Positions 1 through 8,500 of a stretch of 64,000 bases of DNA are shown here, piece after piece; positions within the stretch are counted from its first letter, which is position 1, and each line of letters opens with the position of its first letter. The notes under the pieces were generated by a model, which had not been told where the DNA came from, searched no databases, and worked only from the letters and a program-made list of their open reading frames with translations. Origin of the DNA: BD2-11 sp965221785 (lineage in GTDB: Bacteria; Gemmatimonadota; Gemmatimonadetes; Longimicrobiales; Gaopeijiaceae). The stretch is taken from contig CBDCSR010000003.1 in assembly GCA_965221785.1 (NCBI GenBank), positions 1,240,001 to 1,304,000 of the forward strand, written 5' to 3'. A program made the position numbers and the translations under genes.

Positions 1-2
1 GG

Positions 3-1478
3 GTGGCCGGCAAGGATCCGCTCAACGGCTTGCCGAGCGGTTCCAAGAAGGGCCAGCTCCTGACGGGAGACGACGGCACCTACACGGCGGTTGTCGCAGT
101 CCAGCCAACCAATGACCCAATCGTCAACGTGAGTGCGAGCAAGTCCGGCTATCACTTCCAACCCCCATCATCCCCCGTTGCCGCCATCCCCGGGGCGAAC
201 CCGACCGCCAATTTCACAGGCTACGCGGCCACCGAGATTACCGGCAGGGTGACTGCTCCGGGCGGCAACGTGTCCATGAGCGATGTTACGGTCACGGCGT
301 ACGGCGACCCGGCCATGACAGATGAACTGGATGACGTGACAACCACGGAGACCGGGACCTTCAGCCTCTTCGTGCCCACCCTTAGCGGCACCGTCTACCT
401 CGACGCCAAGCCTCGGGCGACCACCGCTGATGATCTGAGCAACACCAACTACAACAGTTTGCGCAATTCGGAGATGTATGTCTGGTTCGATCCCCCGGCA
501 ACCAGACCCAACAGTTCGATCGCCGTCATTCCCGGCCAGGTGTTGCAGTTCGGCACCTTCAAGGGGTACAGCGTCCAGCCGCGGATCACGAGCATCAAGC
601 GGGGAGTGCTAGAGGAAGCCGTTGAAGCCACGGGCTCCACCATTGCACCGGACATCGCCACCCGTGGGTTCTCCCTCGTCAAGGGAGAACCCACGAACAC
701 GATCGAGGTGAAGTGGGAGTACGATACCAGAAATACCGCCGACAGCGGCACCCCAACCTCGTACTCCGTCGCAGACGATGCCGCGATCACCGTGGGCGGA
801 ACCGCTGGGACCCCCACCCTCGCGACCTTGCCGGCCGAAGTGGACCGGGGAGCCGAACGGACCGGTGCCAACGGCACCAGCGTGACGCACAAGCGGACGA
901 CCACGGTGACCATTCCTGCCGCCGATCTCGGCAACTACGGCAAGAGAGACGTTACGGTCGGAGTCGTAGCGCTCGGTGCCGACGCGACAGCCACCGCAGC
1001 CGCAGCCACCAGTGCCTCCATGGAGCTTGCCGCTGTGGCATCGAGTGTCACGGACCTCACGGCGGGTGTCAAAGTCTCGGGCGACGCAGGAACCTTACAG
1101 GAACACAACCTCACAACTTCTTGGAAAGGACCGGGTAGCCCGGGGTTGGCGCACCGGATCTCCCTGTATGTCAAGGTCAACTCCACAACGAACGAATCGG
1201 AATGGCTCGTCTTCCCCACCGATGTCACGGCACCTGTCATATCGAGGGCCACAGCAGACACCAACCGGGGAACAGCCGGATGGGGTGGTTGGAGTTCGGC
1301 AGCATTTAACCTCAACGTTGCTGCTTCCCTTGGTGCCGGCACATGGACTGACGATGACGGCAGCGCCACCTACACAATCGACCTGGACCAACTGAGGGCG
1401 GCGACCCACCTTCGCATCGATACCAGGGTGGACGGTGGCGATTGGGTGAAGCACACCCCGGTAGCCATTAGTCGATAG
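3..1478 (+). CDS. CRP1: C-terminal part of a giant surface protein with carboxypeptidase-regulatory-like domains (5' end outside window)
   Basis: The frame is open to the window edge, so only the last about 491 residues are seen. The early part (KGQLLTGDDGTYTAVVA, then FTGYAATEITGRV) matches the transthyretin-like regulatory repeat pattern 'GxV..pdG...sgVtVta....T...G.Fsl' also found in CRP2 (29,894-34,594) and CRP3 (57,611-62,830). The stretch SVQPRITSIKRG followed by VEVKWEYD-type sequence is shared with CRP2 (SVQPRITDVKRL, YVEVKWEYD), but the last about 250 residues are not. It lies directly before LRR1 on the same strand, mirroring CRP2/LRR2. It is probably an exported lipoprotein or adhesin, by analogy with the full-length copy CRP2. 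Exact function is unknown. Confidence 0.8.
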   Translation: MAGKDPLNGLPSGSKKGQLLTGDDGTYTAVVAVQPTNDPIVNVSASKSGYHFQPPSSPVAAIPGANPTANFTGYAATEITGRVTAPGGNVSMSDVTVTAYGDPAMTDELDDVTTTETGTFSLFVPTLSGTVYLDAKPRATTADDLSNTNYNSLRNSEMYVWFDPPATRPNSSIAVIPGQVLQFGTFKGYSVQPRITSIKRGVLEEAVEATGSTIAPDIATRGFSLVKGEPTNTIEVKWEYDTRNTADSGTPTSYSVADDAAITVGGTAGTPTLATLPAEVDRGAERTGANGTSVTHKRTTTVTIPAADLGNYGKRDVTVGVVALGADATATAAAATSASMELAAVASSVTDLTAGVKVSGDAGTLQEHNLTTSWKGPGSPGLAHRISLYVKVNSTTNESEWLVFPTDVTAPVISRATADTNRGTAGWGGWSSAAFNLNVAASLGAGTWTDDDGSATYTIDLDQLRAATHLRIDTRVDGGDWVKHTPVAISR

Positions 1479-1522
1479 CTAACCAACTCCTCCAACCCAT
1501 CGGCCTGACCGATGGCAGCAGC

Positions 1523-1554
1523 AACCCCCCGTCCGGTTCGCCGGGCGGGGGGTT
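1523..1554 (+). terminator. Intrinsic terminator-like hairpin with UUCG loop after CRP1
   Basis: A 14-bp stem (AACCCCCCGTCCGG pairing with CCGGGCGGGGGGTT, one G.T pair) closes a TTCG tetraloop 45 bases after the CRP1 stop. There is no long T tract, so termination may need Rho or be weak. The same hairpin follows CRP2 (29,821-29,852) and CRP3 (62,867-62,896). Confidence 0.7.
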
Positions 1555-1579
1555 CGCTCCGTGATGACTGGGAGGAATT

Positions 1580-1600
1580 GGACTGGGTGAGAGACAGTCC
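1580..1600 (+). promoter_or_regulatory. Conserved dyad upstream of LRR1
   Basis: GGACTG and CAGTCC flank GGTGAGAGA. The same dyad with a slightly shorter spacer lies upstream of LRR2 (29,776-29,794). It sits about 260 bases before the LRR1 start in a 384-bp intergenic region, so it may be an operator or an RNA hairpin in the leader. No other regulatory element in 1,479-1,862 could be named. Confidence 0.4.
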
Positions 1601-1862
1601 GGGGGGTGTTTCCTCCCGTACGCCATGGTCGTCGAAAGTCAACAAGGCGGCCGGCGTCAACGCGGAACGTGATACCGAAGATGGCGCCAAATCACTCGCT
1701 GTTACCTGGGGCGGCAATGACGAACGACCCAAGTGTCGAAGCAGTTGGCCAGGCGGCAGAGAGTGGCGTATTCGGCAATGGCAACAACAACGCCGGTCCC
1801 GATCGGTCCGCCGAACGCACCCCGAGCCTGTCGTGGAGCCGGGGCCGCATCATCCCGCGGGC

Positions 1863-4800
1863 ATGGAACGAGAGAGCGACGGCGCCCCGAACGACCGCAC
1901 ACGGATTCGCGTCCCGTTGTTGGCGATCTGCGCGGTCGCGGCGTGGGCGTCAGGGTGCGGCGACGGTGCCACACGCCCTCCGTCCGAGACGCTTCGCGTG
2001 GCCAGCGTGACGGTCACGCCCGAGGCCGCGTCGCTCAAGACGCCGGACGCGACCGTGCAACTGAGCGCAGGCGTGCGCGACTGGAACGGCGGGGCGATGC
2101 CCGGGGTGGCGGTGATCTGGACGAGCGTGCGCCCCGAGGTCGCGACGGTCGGCGCGTCGGGGCTGGTGGCGGCGGCCGGCAACGGGACGACCACGGTCGC
2201 GGCGACGGTCGGGGCGGTCGCGGGCACGGCGACGGTGACGGTGGCGGTGGAGCATGGGGACCGGGCGGCGCTGGCCGCACTCCACGCGGCGACGGACGGG
2301 CCGAACTGGGCCGACGACGAAGGCTGGCTGGACGACGGGCCGCTGGAGGAGTGGCGCGGGGTGGAGACGGACGCCTTCGGCCGGGTCGTCCGCTTGGACC
2401 TCGGTGGCCGCCGGGACGAAGAGACCGGAGAGTGGACGCCGCACGGCCTGCGGGGCCCGATCCCGGCGGAGCTGGGGCGTCTCTCGGGCCTGACATCGCT
2501 CAATCTGCGCGCCAACGCCTTGGACGGTCCGATTCCGCCGGAACTGGGGAACCTCGCCGGTCTGGAGGAGTTTTGGCTCGACGGCAACGCGCTGGCGGGT
2601 CCGATCCCGGCGGAGCTGGGGAATCTCGCGCGCCTGAGGGAGCTGAACCTGCGCGGCAACGCGCTCGAGGGTCCGGTCCCGCCGGAGCTGGGTGCCCTCG
2701 CCGGTCTGGAGGGGCTTTGGCTCGACAGCAACCGGCTCGAGGGTCCGGTCCCGCCGGAGCTGGGGCGTCTCGCGCACCTGAGGGGGCTGTCCCTGAGCGG
2801 CAACGCGCTCGAGGGTCCGGTCCCGCCGGAGCTGGGCGGTCTCGGGCGCCTGGAGTTTCTATATCTCGACGGGAACGCGCTGACGGGCGCGCTCCCGCGG
2901 AACCTCCTGCGGATCGGCGGGCTGTTGCGGTTCCGTTTCGAGCGGAACGCGGGTCTCTGCGCGCCGGGCACGCCCGAGTTCGCCGCATGGCTGGACGGGA
3001 TCGGGGACCTCGGAAGAGGTCCGTTCTGCAACGAGGCGGACCGGGCGGCGCTGGCCGCGCTGCACGCGGCGGCGGGCGGTGAGGGCTGGACCGACTCGGA
3101 GGGCTGGCTGGACGGCGTGGCGCTCGCGGGGTGGCACGGGGTCGGGACCGACTCCCTGGGCCGCGTTGCGATTCTCGACCTGGCCGGCAACGGACTCGCG
3201 GGGCGGCTACCGGCGGGTCTCGGCGACCTGGCGGTGATGACGGCGCTACGCGTCGGCGACAACGCGCTGTCCGGGCGGTTGCCGCGCACCTTGCTCGATC
3301 TGTCGCTGGGCGACTTGGACTACGCCGGCACAGAGCTGTGTGCGCCGGCGGACGACGTGTTCCGGGCGTGGCTGGACGCCATCGCGGTCCTAGGGGACAC
3401 CGGAACCGAGTGCGCTCCCGCCACGGACCGGGAGATCCTCGAGATGCTCCATGCCGCGACGGGCGGGCGCGACTGGAGCGACTCGAGGAACTGGCTGACC
3501 GACGCGCCGCTCGGAGAGTGGCGCGGGGTCGAGGTGGACGACCGCGGGCGGGTTGTCGAACTGCGGCTTTGGGACAACGAGCTGGCGGGCAGGCTGCCGC
3601 CCGAACTCGGCGATCTGGCCACCTTGGAATACCTGCGGCTCAGCGACAATGGCCTCACGGGCGCCATCCCGCCGGAGTTGAGCGGCCTGTCCAGCCTCGC
3701 GCACTTAGCGCTCGACGGCAACGCGCTCACGGGTGCGATCCCGCCCGAACTCGGCGGCCTCCCGGCGCTCGAGGAGCTGCGCGTCGAGAACAACGACCTG
3801 TCGGGCCCGCTGCCGCCCGAACTCGGGAGCCTCGCGACCCTGCGCGGGCTAGGGCTCACCGGCAACCCGCAGATGGTGGGCCCGCTGCCGCCCGAGCTGA
3901 CGTCGCTCAGTCAGCTCGAGCGGCTCCTAGCCGGGAGCACGGGGCTGTGCGCGCCCGCGGATCCGGCCTTCGCGGCCTGGCTCGACGGGGTCCACACGCG
4001 CCGCGTCGTCCCTTGCGCCGAGCGAGAGGCGCCGGCGGCATACCTGGTGCAGGCGGTGCAGTCGCGCGCGTTCCCGGTCCCGCTGGTCGCGGGCAAGCCG
4101 ACGCTGTTGCGCGTGTTCCCGACGGCGGCGCGGGCCGCGGGCGCCGGCGTTCCGCCGGTCCGGGCCCGGTTCTTTGTCGACGGTCGGGAGACGCACGTGG
4201 AGTACGTTCCGGGCAAGTCCGAGGCGATCCCGGCCAAGGTCGACGAGGGCTCGCTCGCCACGTCGGTCAGTGCCGGGATTCCGGGGAGCGTGGTGCGGCC
4301 CGGCCTCGAGATGGTCATCGAGGTCGACCCGGACGGGACGCTCGACCCTGCGCTGGGCGTCGCGCGGCGGATTCCCGCGGCCGGGCGGCTTGCGATCGAC
4401 GTGCGGGCCCTGCCGCCGCTCGAGCTGACGGTCGTTCCGTTCCTGTGGGCGACGGCGCCGGACTCCTCGATCCTGGACGCGGTCCGGGGGATGGCGGCGG
4501 ACCCAGAGGGCGACGCACTGCTCGCGGACGTGCGCACTCTGCTCCCGGTGGGGGCACTCGACGTGACGGCGCACGAGGCCGTGCTGAGCTCGAGCAACGA
4601 CGCCCGCCGCCTAATGGAGGAGACGGAGGCGATTCGCGTACTGGAGGGCGGGGGCGGCCACTACCTGGGCACGATGGCGGGCCCGGTGACGGGGCCCTCC
4701 GGGGCGGCGTTCGTCCCCGGCCGGGCGGGCTTCTCGATCCCCCGCTCGGGCACCATCGCGCACGAACTCGGCCACAACCTGGGTCTCCATCACGCGCCGT

Positions 4801-5495
4801 GCGGCGGCGCGGGCGACCCGGACCCGTCGTTCCCCCACCCGGATGGATCGGCAGGGGCCTGGGGTTACGACTTCGCGCGCGGCGAGCTGGTGCGCCCGGA
4901 GATCCCGGACCTGATGTCGTACTGCGGCCCCCCCGACGGGATCAGCGACTACCACTTCGCCAACGCGCTCCGCTACCGGCTGTTCGAGATGCGCGCGGCG
5001 GCGATTCCGGCCGCCGCCCCGGAGAGGTCGCTTCTGCTGTGGGGCGGCGCCGGCGCCGACGGCGCGCCGTACCTCAACCCGGTCTTCGTCGTCGAGGCGC
5101 CGCCGGCGCTTCCGGACTCGGCCGGTGCGTACACGCTGAGGGGCCAGACCGCGCGCGGGACCGAGCTCTTCTCGTTCCGCTTCGCGATGCCCCGCGCGGC
5201 CGACGGCGACGGCGGCTCCGGCTTCGCGTTCGCTCTTCCGGCAGAGCCCGGGTGGGAGGGCGATCTCGCCGCCATCACGATCGCCAGCCCCGGCGGAACG
5301 TTCGCCCTGAACGACGACAGCGATCTCCCGATGGCCATCCTGCGCGATCCGGCCACCGGCCGGGTGCGGGGCATCCTGCGCGAGGCGCCGCTCCCCGACC
5401 GGGCCGCGATGGACGCGGCGGAACGGTCCGCGGGGCCGGAGTTCGAGATGCTGTTCAGCCGCGGGCTGCCGGACGCGGCGGCGTGGCGGCCATGA
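1863..5495 (+). CDS. LRR1: secreted lipoprotein with BIG2 domain, plant-type leucine-rich repeats and a metzincin-like zinc protease domain
   Basis: Predicted 1,210 aa. The chosen ATG gives MERESDG followed by a lipoprotein signal with lipobox-like ASGC near residue 31; the frame is open further upstream, but that extension lacks any signal. Residues about 45-130 are a BIG2-type Ig fold. Three blocks, each opened by an 'RAALAALHAATDGPNWADDEGWL'-type cap, hold LRRs of the GPIPPELGxLxxL class. Near residue 967 the sequence HELGHNLGLHH gives HExxHxxGxxH, and MSY near 1018 is a matching Met-turn, so the zinc site of a metzincin looks intact. It is likely anchored outside the cell and may bind and cleave proteins. 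The mirror copy LRR2 is at 25,996-29,700. Confidence 0.85.
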   Translation: MERESDGAPNDRTRIRVPLLAICAVAAWASGCGDGATRPPSETLRVASVTVTPEAASLKTPDATVQLSAGVRDWNGGAMPGVAVIWTSVRPEVATVGASGLVAAAGNGTTTVAATVGAVAGTATVTVAVEHGDRAALAALHAATDGPNWADDEGWLDDGPLEEWRGVETDAFGRVVRLDLGGRRDEETGEWTPHGLRGPIPAELGRLSGLTSLNLRANALDGPIPPELGNLAGLEEFWLDGNALAGPIPAELGNLARLRELNLRGNALEGPVPPELGALAGLEGLWLDSNRLEGPVPPELGRLAHLRGLSLSGNALEGPVPPELGGLGRLEFLYLDGNALTGALPRNLLRIGGLLRFRFERNAGLCAPGTPEFAAWLDGIGDLGRGPFCNEADRAALAALHAAAGGEGWTDSEGWLDGVALAGWHGVGTDSLGRVAILDLAGNGLAGRLPAGLGDLAVMTALRVGDNALSGRLPRTLLDLSLGDLDYAGTELCAPADDVFRAWLDAIAVLGDTGTECAPATDREILEMLHAATGGRDWSDSRNWLTDAPLGEWRGVEVDDRGRVVELRLWDNELAGRLPPELGDLATLEYLRLSDNGLTGAIPPELSGLSSLAHLALDGNALTGAIPPELGGLPALEELRVENNDLSGPLPPELGSLATLRGLGLTGNPQMVGPLPPELTSLSQLERLLAGSTGLCAPADPAFAAWLDGVHTRRVVPCAEREAPAAYLVQAVQSRAFPVPLVAGKPTLLRVFPTAARAAGAGVPPVRARFFVDGRETHVEYVPGKSEAIPAKVDEGSLATSVSAGIPGSVVRPGLEMVIEVDPDGTLDPALGVARRIPAAGRLAIDVRALPPLELTVVPFLWATAPDSSILDAVRGMAADPEGDALLADVRTLLPVGALDVTAHEAVLSSSNDARRLMEETEAIRVLEGGGGHYLGTMAGPVTGPSGAAFVPGRAGFSIPRSGTIAHELGHNLGLHHAPCGGAGDPDPSFPHPDGSAGAWGYDFARGELVRPEIPDLMSYCGPPDGISDYHFANALRYRLFEMRAAAIPAAAPERSLLLWGGAGADGAPYLNPVFVVEAPPALPDSAGAYTLRGQTARGTELFSFRFAMPRAADGDGGSGFAFALPAEPGWEGDLAAITIASPGGTFALNDDSDLPMAILRDPATGRVRGILREAPLPDRAAMDAAERSAGPEFEMLFSRGLPDAAAWRP

Positions 5496-5589
5496 CGGTG
5501 CCACGGGGCCCGAAGGCCTGCCAACCCATTGAGATGGATTCACACACAGGCACGTGCACGACCTTCCCACCGCACAAGGAGGCGGCAGG

Positions 5590-8500
5590 ATGACTCGGAA
5601 CAAGCTTGGTTTACCAGCCCGCTCCCTCATGGTTGCCGTCGCGGTGGTCTGCGGGATTCCCGCTGACGCGCTTCACGGTCAGGTACTTTCGGCGCCGACG
5701 AACCTGACGGCGACCCCCCTCAGCGCCACCAGCATCGAGCTCACCTGGACGCCCTCGACGAGTGCGGTCACCGGCTACCGGATCGAGACGTCCCCTACCG
5801 GCTCCGGCTCCACGTGGACCCTTAGGCGCAACACCGGCGTGACCAACAGCTACACGGATAGCGATCGCGATCCAGGCACCACCCTGTACTATCGCGTCGC
5901 CGCGATCAACGGCGAGGAAAGGAGCGCCTACTCGAACGTGGTCCGGGGCACCACACGGGGGAGCACGGGGACGGCGGGAGCACCCGGCAATCTGTCGGCG
6001 GTCGCCCCCGGGCCCACCATCATCGACCTCAGTTGGGACGAACCGTCCCTGATCCCCACCGGGAAGACGATCAGCGGTTACCAGGTGGACATGTCGACGG
6101 ATGGCGGCATCAACTTCACGCGGCTGACGTCTACGGTCCAGACCTCGTACCGGCATTCGGGTCTCACGGCGGGCACCACCCGCCACTACCGGGTCAGGGC
6201 GCTGTATTCCGACAACACCCCCGGGCCCTGGACGTCTACGCAGCACGCCACCACGCCGGCGACCGGGATACCGGGTGCACCCCAGAACCTGACGGCGACG
6301 GCCGCTGGCCCGTCTGCCATCAACCTCGGCTGGGACGCGCCGTCCTCGAACGGTGGGAGCGCGATCACGGGCTACCGCATCGAGTGGTCCGCGGACGGCG
6401 GCAACCCCTGGCGCTTTCTGGTGACCACGAGTCAGACCAACTACCAGCACACGGGTCTCACGGCGGGCACCACCCGCCACTACCGGGTCAGAGCAGAGAA
6501 CGCCGCCAACCGCTCGGGACCCTGGACAGACACGGAGAGCGCCACCACGACGGCCGGCATCCCCGGGGTGCCCCGCAACCTGACGGCGCGCGCCGTCGGG
6601 GGCTCGGCGATCGACCTCGAATGGACGGCGCCGGCCTCGGTCGCCGGGAGCGCGCCGGTCACGGGCTACAACATCGAGTGGTCCGCGGACGGCAGCTCCA
6701 GCTGGACGCCTCTGGTGAGGAACCATAACGACACCGGCTACCGGCACGACGGTCTCGACCCCGGCACCACCCGCTACTACAGGGTTGCGGCGGTCAACCG
6801 GCATGGACGGGGGCCTTGGACAGAAGACCGGGTGAGTGCCACGACGAGCCGTTTGCCCGGTAGGCCGACGCGCCTCACGGCCGAGGCCCAGGGGCCGTCG
6901 GAGATCGAACTGAACTGGACCGCCCCGTCCCTAGGCGGAGGCTCGATCACCGGCTACCGGATCGAGTGGTCGAGTACGGGGAGGAGCAGATGGCAGAGCC
7001 TTGTGGCCAACACCCGCAACGCGCGCACCACCTACACCGACACCCGCCTCGACCCGGGCACCACGCGCTATTACCGAGTCGCGGCGATCAACTCGGCGGG
7101 CACGGGTCCCTGGTCAGACGACGCCAGCGCGACCACCGAAGTCACGGTACCAGGCGCGCCGACGAGCCTCAGGGCGACGGCTCCGATCGGTGTGGAAGGG
7201 AGCACCCAGATCCGTCTCACCTGGAGGCCCCCGTCCTCGAACGGCGGGAGCCCCATCACGGGCTACCGCATCGAGTGGGCCGTCACCCGCGGCGGCCCCT
7301 GGAGATTCCTCGTGCCCGGCCCCACCGGCACGGCCACCACCTACCTGCACACGGGTCTCGCCCCCAACACGACCCGCTTCTATCGGGTGCGCGCGCTCAA
7401 CGCCGAGGGGCAGGGGGACCCATCGAACGCGATCCCAGGCAAGACCAACGCCGCACCGCCCACCCAGCCCCGGAACCTGCGCGCGCGGGCGACGGGACCG
7501 ACCAGCATCACCCTGGCCTGGGAGGCGCCGGCCGGCGACGGCGGGGAGCGGATCACCGGCTACACCATTCAGGCGCGCGGCCCCAGCGACGGAAACTGGA
7601 TTACGATCCCTCGCAACACGGGTTCGACGGCGACCACCTTCGAGCACACGGGCCTCCAGCCGGCCACGGCCTACCGGTACCGGGTGGCGGCGATCAACCG
7701 CGTGGGCACCGGCCAGTGGTCGTTCGAGGCGAGCACGAGCACGTACGCCCAGGCTCCCGGGGCGCCGGTCGGGCTGACGGCCCGGGCTGTGGGCACCTCG
7801 CGGATCGACCTGTCGTGGAGTGCGCCCCGCAACACCGGCGGCGCCCCGATCTTCGGCTACCGGATCGAGGCCTCCGACGACCAGCGCAGGACCTGGCGTA
7901 TCGTCCGCCGCAGCACCAACTCGAAGGGGACGACGTTCTCGGACGTGAATCTTCAGCCCGCGACCACGCGGTACTACCGCGTCGCAGCGATCAACACCGC
8001 GGGGACCGGACCCTACTCGAACTTCACGAGCGCGACCACCGAAGCCACCGTGCCGGGCGCGCCGCGGAGTCTCGACGCGGAGCCCGACGGCACTTCGCGG
8101 ATCGAGCTCTCCTGGCTAGCGCCCACGAGAGACGGGGGCTCGCGCATCACCGGCTACCGCATCGAGGTGTCCGAAGACGGGGGCACCCGCTGGACTGACC
8201 TGGTGACCAACTCGCACAACACGCGCACGACCTACGTGCACACGGGGCTGGAGCCGGCCACCCGGCAGCACTACCGCGTCTCGGCGATCAACCGGATCGG
8301 AGTGAGCCGGGCGTCGCGGGTCGCGAGCGCCATTACGGATGCGACCGTGCCCGACGCGCCCACCGGGCTGGTGGCCACCGATGTCTCGCCCACGCAGATC
8401 GACCTGTTCTGGCTCGCGCCCGCCTACGACGGCGGCGCCCCCGTCACCGGCTACCGCATCGAGGTTTCGGAGAACGGCACCGCGTGGACCGATCTGGTGG

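Noticed and set aside
1512..1862. N-terminal extension of LRR1 from 1,512 (and of LRR2 from 29,958)
   Set aside because: The extensions run through the terminator hairpin and intergenic dyad, differ between copies and would bury the lipoprotein signal.
2500..2900. CRISPR-like or tandem DNA repeats at 2.5-2.9 kb and 28.6-29.1 kb
   Set aside because: The 72-base periodicity is the 24-residue leucine-rich repeat of the LRR genes.
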